NCBI GenBank assembly: GCA_936440205.1 | Contig: OW387145.1 | Span: 28,771,075 to 28,835,074 of the forward strand | Origin: Lepidonotus clava | Taxonomy: Eukaryota > Annelida > Polychaeta > Phyllodocida > Polynoidae | Reading direction: 5' to 3' | DNA length: 64,000 nt | Shown here: piece after piece, positions 34,651 to 48,000 of the stretch | Numbering within the stretch: the first letter of the stretch is position 1 | How the letters are laid out: every line of letters begins with the position of its first letter | Made by a program: the position numbers and the translations under genes | Notes under the pieces: model-generated | Database searches by the model: none | What the model was told of the DNA's origin: nothing | The model's input: only the letters and a program-made list of their open reading frames with translations

Positions 34651-37390
34651 ATCTGATCATTATCTGATGCTTCATGAGCTTCTCAAACATTTATTGTATA
34701 TCTTTTGGTTATGGCCCATGTCCGGAGGCCTCTTGACTAAAATAATATACCCATGCTCGCCTTGAAAGGTGGAATCTATTTTGAACATAAACTATATCAT
34801 ACCATTATACATTATTATAATATCTATGGTTGGAAATTTCTACTTGACGTTCTTGAAAATAGTATTGTCATCGTCCGCTCATTAAAACTTATATGCACTG
34901 AATAAGACATATTAAATTACATAATTGTATTTACATACGTTTTAGTTTGGATTATCCTATATGAGCGAAGTACTTAAATGCATGAAGTTTATATTGACCA
35001 TATAAATGATGGGACAGTAGATATGAAATTGGACATATCAGAATTCAAATACAAATTACGATTCAATTTCTACAAGTCTTTTTGGACAAGTACTTTCTCC
35101 GCGTTTATCAATTCATATCTGGGAAATGATGGTCAACCATGCAATTACCATCTACTTTATGAATCCCAATACAAGACAAGAAAAAGAATCTATGTAAGAA
35201 ACAAAAATACCCTTCAGGTCATAATACCTGTCTTCTAGGTCTAGCAGCACAGGTAAATCACAGTGTTCAAACAACAATCATTGGGACGCGAGATTATAAG
35301 TGCTGCCATGGTTAACTCTTTCTTATAGTAACCATATTAGAGAATGCACTATGGCTGAATAACATTTCCTCCAACCATATACACAGATACGGAGATAATC
35401 ATGCAATTACCTCTACCCATCAAAAAAACAAAAAGAAAAAAAAGGCTAATTAAGCTCACCTTAGTTAATTCCTGCTCTTGGCTGGCCGGGCAAAACACGA
35501 TTTAATTAAGTTACCAATTCGAAGCCTTTCAAGAAAACCTCTGGGGACCGAGGCGGCCGGGGGACATTTCTCCTTTCCGTTTCCTGTGACCTACTTTTTT
35601 TTAAAACAAGATCTTGGATGAGGTGGGCTATTAAAGGAGTTGACATGCTGATCTCGACAGACCACATGTTTTTGAAAACCTTAAAGCATGCGTTGTTTTT
35701 TCACAGTACTTTGCAGTTTTACTTCAGGCTACCGGTGCGCATTTTGCTTTCCCAGATGAGGTTTTGCCGTACCAGCTTTTCCCTAATGAATTGTGGTTCA
35801 CTACAAGACATTTGCGTTTCATACGACCGAATAAGAGTTTCCACAAAAATTAAGAGTTTTAAAAGTTAAACATAACACTTTGCCTAGATATCTAACCACG
35901 CGCATATCTGCTAGAATTTTACAACCCACGGCATAGTTTAAAAAATATATATATGCATAATGCGCAAACTCCCACGTTAATGCATGATTCATGCGTTGCA
36001 CCTGATATTTGATATTCATACATGACTAAAAATATCATTTTTTTTTTTTTTTTTTTAATTTTTTTTTTTAAATATCAAATATAATCCCATCAGTGAAGGA
36101 CACATTCCACTCCCTTCCCCCATCTATGATAATTAATATAGATCTACTAAACATTATTTGCTATTCGAAAAGAACGCGGTCGCTATATTTGTGTCCAACA
36201 AAAAATAGACATACCCCATGTGAATACTATAACTATAACAATAGTTAAATGACTCACTGATACTGATAGTTTCAAACTTATATTTTGACCAGTGCCAATG
36301 TCAATGAGTGCTAAGAAGTGTCAGGTGCCCTGTGGTGGACCATAAACGTGAGTGTCTGGTGGGTGCAGGCCGGGGGTATCGCCTCCATGTGTGTAGGCCT
36401 GAGTCAGTACGAGGATACACTGGGTCATACCAGGCATTCCTCTCTGACCACAGACACAGCCCTATTCAGAAATTCTTACACTGTAAAAACAGTGTCCTAA
36501 ATTAACGGTGCACGCTGCAACCAAAATGCACGATCTGACGGTCAGGTGAATGGGGTCTGAGCACTTGGCGAGAGATGTACAGTTCTGCAAACTTATTTTT
36601 TCAGATGCATACATGTTTTGAGGCCCCCGGATCTGGAGCCCCCCCCCCCCCCCCACACACACACACCCTCGGCCTTATAGGTCCCTGTAGGTAATCATAG
36701 AGTGATCATAGATATTCCTTTAAAATCTTGTTGTTCATCCTTGGAGGGGTTAGATAGAATACTTGGTTGCCCCCTCACCAGCTATTAGAACTAAAATGTA
36801 TTTATTTTGTTAAAGACAATGTTTAACTCGATAATGGAGCTTCACTTTAGTAAACTTTAGGGTATTACTTATAGCGTCGACATCGTATGACCAGAAATAG
36901 GCCTAACACATCATATGATCTGATATGTATTATTTCATTATAGCAAAAAATAGAAAATGATAATTTAAAACATTTTAAAGCCGGGGTCACCCTGCCCTCA
37001 GATGATGATGACTCTAATTTTGACATACTAAAAATGATATCTCCCTCCAGGCTCGTGTGGTATGTCCGACGTTTTTTTTGAGCGAAGGTTACTGTTAATA
37101 CTATACGTGGTGTGCAATGTTTTTGGAACATATTGTCTTGACGATGTATCCTAAAGGCAAAGTCAATTACTACACAGATTGAAAAATAAGAGTAGTTACA
37201 TGTATATCTAGGCATATCCAACATTTTTAAAACCGAGCTAAACCTTTAGGCTAAAGATACTCTCAATAGACAGCATTACTGTATGTTTTTTGTTTACATT
37301 ACCCTGAGAATATCAATAAAAACAAAAACAGTCACAATATAGGGATTCCTCTTGCCACTCAAAACATGGCAAGTATGTGACTGAAACCTC

Positions 37391-37573
37391 TCAGCCCTTG
37401 GGCTGTCCCCTAAGGGGATACAGGACCTTCATAGAACGACCCAATGTGCGTCGTACCAGGAACTTGTGTACGTATCTGTTGGGGTAGTGTGTCACCCTGG
37501 ACGTGCACTCAAGCGACAACGATAGGGGTCTGACCCAGTGGGGCACTTTTTTCGTGGAAAGAGATAGAAACAT
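37391..37573 (-). CDS. Candidate 60-codon small ORF or orphan exon
   Basis: ATG at 37573 and TGA at 37393-37391 enclose 60 codons with a codon pattern like that of the real exons in this window (many C- or G-ending codons). The text reads VPHWVRPLSLSLECTSRVTH then YPNRYVHKFLVRRTLGRSMK and VLYPLRGQPKG. It is basic, with no signal peptide or known motif. No strong acceptor precedes it (a poor CGAAAAAAG) and no good donor follows, so it may be a short gene, an alternative last exon, or chance. I do not recognise it. Confidence 0.3.
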   Translation of the reverse strand: MFLSLSTKKVPHWVRPLSLSLECTSRVTHYPNRYVHKFLVRRTLGRSMKVLYPLRGQPKG

Positions 37574-39780
37574 TTTAACAAATATTATGGGTCATTATAC
37601 TGTATATTCAACACTTAAGCGTGCGGACGCCAATGATATGATAACCAGTTAAACCTGTATGCCTTTTAGAACATCATAATTATTTGTGTCGGACAATATA
37701 TTGTATTGCTCAATGTACGGCACTAAGCAAGGAACAACAATCGTTACGTTTAAAGACATTTGTTTGTTTTGTCACAAACCCAATAATCCTAGTCTGCACT
37801 CATGGTTGATTGTAATCATAGTATAAGTGATATGGCATTATATTTTATAAGATTAATATTATATTGTATTCATTATCAGGACTATTCGAAAACTCTCTTT
37901 TACAATTACAAATTATTAACTCAATCACTTTAGTCTGAATTTACTGCTGGGACATGGTCTGATCCAAATGTATGCTACGCGTTATGACATATAGTGAAAT
38001 TGGTTTAAATCCCAACCACATCCTATCCTGACATCTACCAGGCTTATACTAAGATTTACTTCGTACCTTTCAGAATAAATACTCCCCAGACTAGATAACA
38101 AAGAGGAGGAGGGCGACGAATATATTTTTGTTTAGATAGAGCTGCAAGGACCTTCTAGTGTCTTTGGACAAAGTGATATTTTATATCAAGGCCCGTGAGA
38201 AGGGCTTCATTGTTTGCCCTACTTCTCCGCTAGGGGTATAAATCTAGTGGCGGAATGGGAACACACAAAAATATCTCGTTTTGTATCTCACTGAGGCCAA
38301 CCCACAAGAGAGACTTCGTATCCATTTCCTAAAGCATTAGAAAAATAGTGACATAGGGGCCTACATATGATACATGTATTTACTACCTTCTAAAAAACAG
38401 TATACATGAGGGCATAATAGAAAGTGGATCAGGGCGCATCCCCATTAACATTACCATACTTTTAAAAAAAATAACACGCCGAGTTTGAGCATTGGCATGT
38501 AAAGAGATCAAGCTTCACTTCTGTTTTACAAATGTCATAGACCAAGAGCTTTGGTCTAAGTGTGACCTTGCAATAACCTATCCCACTTGTACTTTTTCAT
38601 GCATCCACACGCAAATAAAAACGGGAAGGGACCAATATGTTTGAATTGACCCGTTTTGGTGACATAACTACCAGCATTCAGAATAGAACAGGATGAGGGC
38701 CAACTCTCTATACATACATGTAAGTAGACGAACTCGTATGTGTACCTCAATTCATCTTCTATACAGTCAACGATAGGGCGTTAGAAATAGAATAACACAA
38801 TTATTACTTATCATCAAAAACTAGAAAAAGAACAAGAACCATTTGTTAGTTTGGAGTATTTGTATAGGCGCTTAACTGGCTATATAGATGACTTGAGACC
38901 TTTGTTGGCCAGTCAGGCTGCTAGTGGTCATAAGTATCAGGTCGCGGGGGATGTTCCAGTAACTCACCACTTGAAGGCGTCCATTGAAAAGAATACACAC
39001 TGACCCTTGAAAATAAAGTCTGTCTGGCATTTTGCCCCAAAAATTCCAATATAAATTGGGCTAAAAAAACAACAACATTGTGTTCAGGTTTCTCGACCGA
39101 TTTTAATTTTTGGCTCCGTCTATGTCTTCCACCCAACGTCACTGATGACTCTAAACTGTTTACATGGATATGGGGATGGGGGGAGGGGTGACTCAAAGGG
39201 GGATGTAGGTGTAAGGGGGGGGGGGGGGTGTCTATGGCCGTATAGGTGTGGGTAACTGTACAGGTGGGTGTCTCCGTATGTAGTACATACAGGTCAAACA
39301 AGAAGTTTCCAGTACAGTGGCATATTACAGCCTGTCGCCACAGAAAAACACCTGGTGAATTATTACCTGGCCAGCTGTCCAAAGAACTGCCTAGAATTGA
39401 CCTTCTTGCCCCAAGACTCCCAGGATATTTCTTCTTTAGGATATTCCCTCCCTTTCCATCTAATCATCTACCAGATACTAAGCTTTATCAGCAGCAGTTT
39501 GAACTTCAATTTGAGGGATGTACATAAAAAGGCCTCCTCAGTGTCGTGTCCATGGGAGCTGATAGGAGGGAGGGTGGATGAGGGTGTCTGGCTGGGAACG
39601 CCCTCATATTTTCACGTAATCCAGGGCTTGGAATTCAAGGTCTAAATCTAGTGAAAATTATTTGTTTACTTGGAACCCCCTGTTATATATACAGACATAT
39701 TTCCTGTGGGGCTGCACAGCCATGCCCCTTGATTGAAGTCTGAGGCCCAGAGCACCCTGGCCCCTTTAGTTGCCCCTAAT

Positions 39781-39850
39781 TTACCTTTGTTTACCCCTTA
39801 TTTACTCCATTGTTTACACACGGGTCCAGACCACCTGTGGATCCCTACTT
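39781..39850. promoter_or_regulatory. Forkhead-site cluster with helical spacing
   Basis: Four TTTAC cores (at TTTACC, TGTTTACC, ATTTAC and TGTTTACA) with TTAC at 39781, 39791, 39802 and 39814, i.e. 10-12 bp apart and all in one orientation. GACCACCTGTGG, an E-box and RUNX word, follows at 39839. Looks like a designed array on one face of the helix, but binding is an inference. Confidence 0.4.
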
Positions 39851-41199
39851 ATGACAGATCTGCGACCATGTGGCTCCACTTACCGGCATCATCCTTCTCT
39901 GACCGCAGCAACTAGGTAATCCATCTTCTTCCATTCCCCTCATCAGCATCAACACGATGTTTTGGGTAAATCCACAGCTCCTAAACTAAAGACGCGCTTT
40001 GTATTCCTTATGTTTGGGGGTCATGGCGGCCCGCACCCTTTTGGGGCGACATAATAAAGCGAGGTTGTTGAACTTATTCGTCCCTAGAGCACCCTAACCC
40101 CTGCCAAGTCTGGGGTGTTGTGACTCACTCCTCCTCCAAGTACACTTGGCTCTCTGACATCACCCTACAAGGGGAACACTCGTCCAACTTGATCAGAGTG
40201 TCCGTGAGAGCAGACGACATCCAGCTGCTTCCCGCCGAAAACTCCCCGGAAAGTTTCCGTTCCCTTTGATGTCTGGCTTCGCCGATCCTACTGGAATGAT
40301 CTAGGAACCCGCATCAGGGTATAGAGAGAAAGTTGGTGTGTCTTTGTGTGTGTGTACGTTCGATGTTGTCACTGCCGACATGTCTTAGGGCATTGTGCCC
40401 GCGTCTGTCAACAGGGACATATTATCGACTAGGTCAATGCCAGCGAGCTGTGGTGGAGAAAGGCACGTCACCAACACAACACGAGACGCCCCAAGGCGCG
40501 TCCCACAGTAAGACCCGGAGGTGAAAAGGACAGAACGGCCGTACATACATAATTATGATGAAGATATTTCATTTTTTTGTTATATTTGATATAGACTCGT
40601 TGGTTTATTATTTAATAGGTCTATGTCTTTTAAACTTTGCAAAAGGGAAAATATTACAAGCTGCTGGCCTACATAGGCCCATTTATATGGGGGAAATCCA
40701 AATGAAAAGTTTACCAATCAATATAAATCATTTTGATATAACAGAAACCCCATGAAACCATCTGTGATACCCTTATCATTTACATTTTCATTTCATTTAA
40801 TGTCAAAATCATATGCCAAGGCTGTATAATAATAATGATAACGTTAATTTTTTTTTTAAATATTCAATTCTCTCTCTTATTCCTTATCCATTGTGGCATA
40901 ACCCTTTTAAAAGAGAATGTCTAATTTGATTGTTAAGAGACTAAGCTTTACATAAATTTAACAGCAAAAATCTGAGGTCATTTATTCACACTATATATAG
41001 TAGGGGTTGGTTTGCCCCCACCCCCTGACTCTGGATCTGCCCCTGGATATAAGAGCAAATCTTCCTTTTTTTTAATGACTTCTCTAATGACTTCTTTTTA
41101 GTTATGTATCTTTATATTGCCGGGCGCACCCAAAAAATGTTCCCATTGTAGGCCCTATGTGGACGTAAACTGCCACTTAATGCATGGCAAGGCTGTAAT

Positions 41200-41360
41200 T
41201 TACTTTCGTCCGCGGATTTGAGTTTTTGTGTCCTACTGTAGCGGTGGGCGGAGGGCGCTGTCACGCTTCACGCCCTGCGCGTACAGTGACCTCGGATGGA
41301 AAATGGGCCGGGTGATAAGGGGCAGGGGCGGGGGCGGGGTCATGGGGTCGGGGTAGCAAA
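41200..41360. promoter_or_regulatory. GC-rich island with GC boxes
   Basis: GGTGGGCGGAGGGCG, GATAAGGGGCAGGGGCGG and GGGGCGGGGTC give several GC-box words plus one GATA word. CpG-containing and far from any recognised exon; could be an enhancer or a small promoter. No transcript could be assigned. Confidence 0.3.
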
Positions 41361-44300
41361 AGGAAAGGGTCACTTTTATTTTTCACAAACCTCCCAAAAT
41401 CTTGGAAAAATATTTTTGCTCTAGAAGTCACTGTTTGCTAAGAGACGGCTTTGAACCTAGACCGAATTGAGATCAAAGGGTAGCTCTGCTTTCTCAGAGA
41501 GATGGATTTTCCCCCTTTGAAACCTAATGTCAACAAAAGGTCCCCTGAAGAGGTCCTGAACCCTATCCACAATACTTGGGCGTGTCAATAGGGTTTTAAT
41601 TGACATAAAGACGGGTATACCCATATATGAGCCTAGAATTAACAAAAACATCTCATTATATTGAGTTTATGGACTATATGCAATCACTTCATTAAATACT
41701 CGTATTTACTATGCGTTACCATAGCAACACATTTTCCCCAAGGAATTAAAGCGAAGGCTAAAAGTAAAATATTCAGGCAAAAATCCCTTTACAATTCAAA
41801 CTCGATGGGAGCTCAGGCCACAGACAGGTGCAACCTGCAGATTTTATTCATATTCAAATTCGGCCCTTCTCTTAAAGAAACTGGCCGCCCGACGTAAACT
41901 GACACGAGGCAGCTGTCTTCTGGCGACTGTAAAATACTCGGATGCATTCTTATCCACCTTCCTAATCTGTGAATTCTAAACATTCATATCAATGAGATGA
42001 AAAATACTGTCGCAGTTGTTGCTCTGGACATAATTATATATCTGCATAGATCATTGAGGTATAATTTACCTGGTAAATTTGGTATAATTTTCAGCAAGTT
42101 ACCATAAAGTATATACCAGATAAGAGATTCCTAAAATGGCAAGTCCATTTTCCCATCGAAATACATGGTCCGAAATTACTACAAACATATGTACATTATC
42201 CAAAATTAATTCACTGACTATAGATAATTCCATGTACACACACCTGACTGTAAAATAAAACGAATTCATTCTGCATGAGGTGCCAATATTGCCATAGAGC
42301 CCTTTTTAATATCCCCACCAGTAGATTTGAAAAGGGCATTTCCTTTTTAAATCAAAGTGATGACGACGAAGGAAAACATTGCTTTCGGCGTAATGGTTTA
42401 ATCAAGAATCTGCAGTCCTCGAGTTTACAAAGTCATTTGTAAAATCACTTCTATCTCACCACTTTTGCCAACCTTATGTTGCCGAAACCCCCTCCCCTAT
42501 TCTTCTTTAAATCTTTATTTAATTGTTTAACAATAATTGATCACATTTATAGGACGTTAAACCTGTTGAAATGTATTTGATGCTTCAGTAAAACAACGAA
42601 GACCAAAATCTAAATATCTCTAGACTGGATTCATCTCACCTCCATAGCCATATATGCCAACATAGTCTGGCAGAGCGACCTAACATATAGCTCATAGGAA
42701 AAGCGTCTATTGAGGGGGACTTCCCCTAGAGGGCAGGCCACACTGGACAGTGTATTAAAGTGCCCCGGGCGCCCTTGTCGGTACCTTGACTTCTCGGCAC
42801 ACCAATTCAATTAGTAGGCCTACAGTATTCATCGTGTCTTCACTTATGATTAAGTGTACTTCAAGGACTTGCATAGTATGAATATTGCAATAATCAACGA
42901 TAATTTCTGTCTGATCTAATTCACTCTACCATGTTGATATTGATTTTGTTCAAAGAGGAATGGGCAATCATAGGCCAGTGTATACTGTGGACTGTGGGAA
43001 TATCACCAGATCTTTATTTTTCGACACTTGTAAGAAATAGTGTTTGGCTATCATAAAGCAATATGAAAGGAAGGATAACCAAAGACCGGGGTCCCTACTA
43101 CTTGTAGGCCTATAGCATGCTTCTTTCCAACCATAGACCCTACCCTCAAATCACCTGAAGTTAATTGTTCTGGAGCAAAAGTGATTATTTTCATAGTGAT
43201 TTCTTGCTGGGAAAAAAATCACAGGCTACATAATTAGCACTTCTGTCTTCACATTATGAGTTGTTATTTAAAATTAAAGTAATTGCAAAAAAAACGACAA
43301 GATATAGACGTATGCTTGTTCTACACAACAGAGGGCAGCACCAAGGCACTAAGCCAGCCGCCCCTGTATATCGAGCGTGGGCTCAAGTGACAATTTACGG
43401 TGACAGCAAAATATCATTAATTAGTTTCGCCCTCATTAATTTGAATAAGAAATTTTCATTCACATTGAAACTTCAAAACTAAAGGAAATGATATTCCATG
43501 GGCCTATAGTTGGAAAATTAGTAACGCACTGTAAGAGTACAAATGGCAGTTCACAAGTTCAAGGGAATCTGAAGCGAGAAAGGAGTTTGGTTCAAGAGCT
43601 TAAGGTTTCTGTTGGCAGGTTTAATACACTCTGAACATTTTACTCGGTTTCCGTATAGATGTATGATAATGCGTAGTTATATAGAATAAGTATCTGGATG
43701 AATTTGTTCTTGCAAGGTCGCGATTGACTGGGTTGTGAAACAATACAGAGAGGCATCTTTGTGTGTTTAACGTCTTCCTGACCCCAATTAGCCTATTTGT
43801 TAAAAGTAATCAGTACATCTATTCTGTTCATTACTTTTCGAATTTCCATTACCATTCCAGGAATAATCGGAACGGGTCTCTAGCAAAGTATACGAGCCCT
43901 TTAATGTATTTCTCGGAAGTGGGAGTAATACAGCAGACGCATTCCGAGAAGTCCTAAAGGTCAGGCCCGAAGCCGGCGGCGGCGGCGGGGGGGGGGGGGG
44001 GATGGGGGGGCTCATACAAATTTTGATATTTATCCTCTCTTTTCATGAATTGTATCATGAAAAAAAGTGCATTTCCTTCATTATAAAAACCCTCGTGGTC
44101 AGAGGAATAATATGGAATCTGTAATACATAAATTTGAGTAATGTGTTCATACAACTGCGCAAAATACACGAAATCAAGCAGTGGTCAAAAACTGGCGACC
44201 CTTCTCAAAAAAATGAATCCCCCTTCTGAAAAAAACTGGCTATGGGCCTTTCAGTGATTTATTGAACACTGGCAATTCATGGGTAATTACTTGATAATGA

Positions 44301-44447
44301 TGATGATGATGTGTTGGAGTTTAAGGTATATTCAGCAATTTTTCAGCTATATCAACACCAACTCACGGTTTTTTGCTGTACCAAGTATTAGGATTGAATC
44401 TATGGGAATGGAGCAGTGGCAAAGCAAGGTGGTTTATTATACCTTAG

Positions 44448-44536
44448 TGTGATACAAGGTTAGTAGTTAAGAGTTTAACTCAGGGCGATACAAACCTGGG
44501 TGATAACCAGCCTTGTATCACACTGCAGTGTGATAC
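44448..44536. repeat. Small foldback with 22-bp perfect palindrome
   Basis: TGTGATACAAGG at 44448-44459 is inverted as CCTTGTATCACA at 44511-44522, and GTATCACACTGCAGTGTGATAC at 44515-44536 is a perfect palindrome. It shares the phrase GGTGATAACCA-CCTTGTA with the larger foldback at 44787-44992, so the two appear to be relatives. Confidence 0.7.
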
Positions 44537-44786
44537 AGAAACATTTTATTTTTCTAAAATTCATGAAAAAATGAAATCATTAAGAATTAAAAAATCTAAC
44601 ATTTGCATTATCTGCACAACGTTCCTAGCTACATTTTACTGCTTACTGTTTGTAGATTTGATGGATATCAAAAGAGTTATATGAAAAAAACATAAAAAAA
44701 TGTGCAGCATCACAGTCCCACCATCACTGATTGCTGTGCATCCTTTCTGGGGAGCTCAGATCTAACAGAAAAGGTATAATAAATCC

Positions 44787-44992
44787 ATAACCAACCGCGA
44801 AGGGAGTACTCGGGCGGTTATCACCCCTCGCCGGGACCCCGATATCAGCCCTCGGCCCCGATAATGACCCCGGCCCCGATAATGACCCCGATATCAGCCC
44901 TCGGCCGGCCCTTCGGGCCCTGGCCTCGGGCTGATATCGGGGTCCCGGCTCGGGGTGATAACCACCCTTGTACTCCCTTCTTGGTTGGTTAT
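44787..44992. mobile_element. 206-bp GC-rich foldback element (MITE-like)
   Basis: Two arms of about 70 bp, each starting ATAACCAACC, then GAAGGGAGTAC, GGTTATCACCCC and GCCGGGACCCCGATATCAGC, pair almost completely. Between them lies a tandem GGCCCCGATAATGACCCC repeat. Most arm mismatches are paired dinucleotides (TC against GA). Non-coding; would form a very stable hairpin. No certain target duplication. Confidence 0.82.
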
Positions 44993-45002
44993 ATGTATGT
45001 AA

Positions 45003-45075
45003 CAGGCACTGGCCAGACTTGAACCCGGGCCTCCCAAGTGCGAGGGGAGGACCTTATCTACTACACCATCCCACC
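45003..45075 (-). repeat. tRNA-derived SINE head
   Basis: On the minus strand, TGGGATGGTGTAGTAGATAA leads through a CCTCCC...GGGAGG anticodon-like stem to GGGTTCAAGTCTGG, giving A- and B-box text of a pol III promoter. The T stem contains a mismatch and the acceptor stem is lacking, so this is a SINE head or tRNA relic rather than a working tRNA gene. It abuts the foldback at 44787-44992. Confidence 0.6.
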
Positions 45076-48000
45076 CCCCTGTTACTTGGTGTGCACCATT
45101 TGAAACACATCTTGGTGCATGGGTGAATGTCTATAGGTAAACAGACAGGGTTATGTAATAGAAAAACGTGTGTGAGATGTCATGACTTATTCTGCTACGG
45201 ATAAAAAGGTGTAATATTATAGGCCTCTTAGTTTTTATGATCTATGCATTTGAAGACAATTCTCCAAAGTATACAACACTATTTCGTTATCATTTAATTT
45301 TAGGTGCCCGCAAATTTAAACTTATTCAAAGTTAATATTTGTTTGATGTTGACACTTGACTTTTGTATAGGCCTTACATTTTGACGTATTATGTGTTTAC
45401 CAGATGTTCACGGATAATGATCGCTTTTTGTACCCCGGTAACACCCTGCTCGCCCTCATAATTCTGACAGTGATGGACGCCTAATTAAAACAGGGTCCAA
45501 GAAATCCTGTTTGGTAGGTGATTTGATTTATTTGTTGACTAGGAGCACATGAATGGGCAAAATTAATCGCTCCCTTCCACGGTGTTTATGAAATCACCGG
45601 ATAGCCAGACCTTTCTCCATTAGTTAATTTTAATGTTCACTATGATTATAACCCAAGGGATTACCAACTGATCGAGCCAGAGCTTTGTATTGTAGTTAGA
45701 ATAATTCGCATAGTAAGAATATCAATAATTTGATCAGGTATATTTTCTTCTTTATAATTTGATTGTTATAAATATTAACTGTAGGTGGCTGATTAGAGAG
45801 GAAAGTGTATGTCATATCAAAAACTATTACTAAAAAGGTAACTTTTAATAACTATCTGAATATAGGTCTGACTTAATTCCTCTATAATATTATTTTAAAG
45901 TAGCTATCAGTCTGTAATCATACGGTAAGTCAGTATTCACGTATCTGAAGTAATGGTTTGCATCCTATGGTGTTCTTTATGCATCCTATGGTGTACTTTA
46001 TGCTGACATTGCAAGTATACAAGTGACAAGCAGCCCATAGCTCTAAAAAAAAATTCAGTAGGCAGATGGACCTCATATAGCTGGTCAAATGAATATCCAC
46101 CAATATTTCCCTTTGCATAGTCAATATACGAACTTAGATAGGTAAATAAATTGAGACCATAAGGCATTCTGGATGCATCCTGAGAAAGTATAACCTTACA
46201 CTCCAGGATCCATATTCGCATAACTAGTCGTATATCAGTGTATTATGATGAGCACCTAGAATTTGGCGAGTCCGTCTGTCCCAGGGAGTATCTAAACTGT
46301 TGATGTTTTACATATATGAACCTAGAAGTGAGGATTAAAAGTCAATGGCCTACCTTTTTGTATTGTGCGTGGACGTTGTCAGCATCTGTCAGTAATGAGG
46401 CCGAATTCCGCTTAGCGTCAGGCTCCTTAGAAGTAAAACAACATACAGATATAGCCAGAGTAAACATGAGCGGATCGTTTCATCTAGATAACTCAATCTT
46501 GAGAAAATGGATATTGTAATGTATACAGTAAAGATAGGTGTAAATGAAATATTATCTGCAAGGTTAAGGCAAAATACACGTATAATATAGGGCAGGTTGT
46601 ATTGGTTAATGCAAACAAGGAAAAATATCAAATATACGTATGTATTTCTAGGCAGATATTAAACACAGGAGGTCTCTAGAGGAGGAGAAGCAACAGAATT
46701 GTTAATCATATAGTTGTTATTTGTTCGGATATTTGATCTCAGTGGGTATTATTTAGATAAGGATATATCCATTCTGATTCTGATCTTGTTTTGACCAATC
46801 ACTGTAAACTGAACTAAACATGTACTATGAGTAATTAATTAAGAAGTTCTCTAGTGTAACAGTTGTATATTATGGCATTTGATTGATACATGTGTGTCAT
46901 TTGTAGTTATTCATATTCAGAAATGTGGCATTTAACATTATACCACAAAAATAATCATCCCCTCAGTCTAAAAAGTGTGTATCACCTTGTGATAAGAGTG
47001 ATGGTTACAACCTTTATGCACTGTGGAGAAAAATTGATAATATTTGGATAGTGCTTGACACAACTGAACTCTGGTAATCTATGTACACAGACTGTATGTC
47101 TTGCTCACCAATCAAAAACTAACTAGAATTAAACAATAGGAAGTCATCCTTAATCAATTACGTCAATTAAATGGTCCCTAGAGACAGCAAGAAGCTTTTT
47201 ACCCTTGACTCTTTATTCAGTTACAAAGATGGTCGCCACCACGTGACCAAGTTGTCCGGATATTGGTCCCGTGAGAGATGAATTTGAAAGATGGGTTGTT
47301 GAGCAGTCGACCGTAAATCTAGACGGCTAAATAATCATGTCTAAATGGAATTTTATTCTTTTGGTCATTGTTTTGATTTTGATAGTTATTTCTTAGCCAA
47401 GGTCAACTAATGGTTACTGTTTTCTACAAAAGAAAATCACTGAGCTCCACTAACCATAGAAGTGGATTTAAATTAGCATGTCATTTAGTCATTTCAATCA
47501 TGTTGCTCTGTAAAATTAGTGTTCTTTTGACTATTTTTACATGACTTCTATATTACCGTCTGATGTATGGATAACTGTAAACACATAATTGTGTAAGTGC
47601 ATAGTTGATATTTGAAATTCTTCCTAGTGATAAAGATGTACAAAACATGGTAAAGAGAAACATAATATAATTTTGGATATCATAGTCAAAACCTCTTCTG
47701 CAAAATATACACGTATTTCTATATGAGATAATTGTAACATACCTAAAAAACATTATTATATAGTTTATGTCCCCACAATAGTAGGAAAACAGGTAGGCTT
47801 TTAGTTGATTAGATCAGTTTACAATAACACTAACACGATTGGATACCGGAACCATCCATTACATATCGGTTAGTTCGACACGCGTGCACGCCATATGTAA
47901 GTGGATACTATAGAGTGAGATAGAAGCAGCTCTATCTTATTCTATAGAGACATATCTGACGAGACTACACACTGTCAACAATAATCCAGATGAATGGCTA

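Noticed and set aside
38921-39645. Overlapping open frames of 153 (minus) and 125 (plus) codons
   Set aside because: No codon bias, splice borders or similarity; includes a poly-G tract.
45003-45075. Functional tRNA gene
   Set aside because: T stem contains a mismatch and there is no acceptor stem; better explained as a SINE head.
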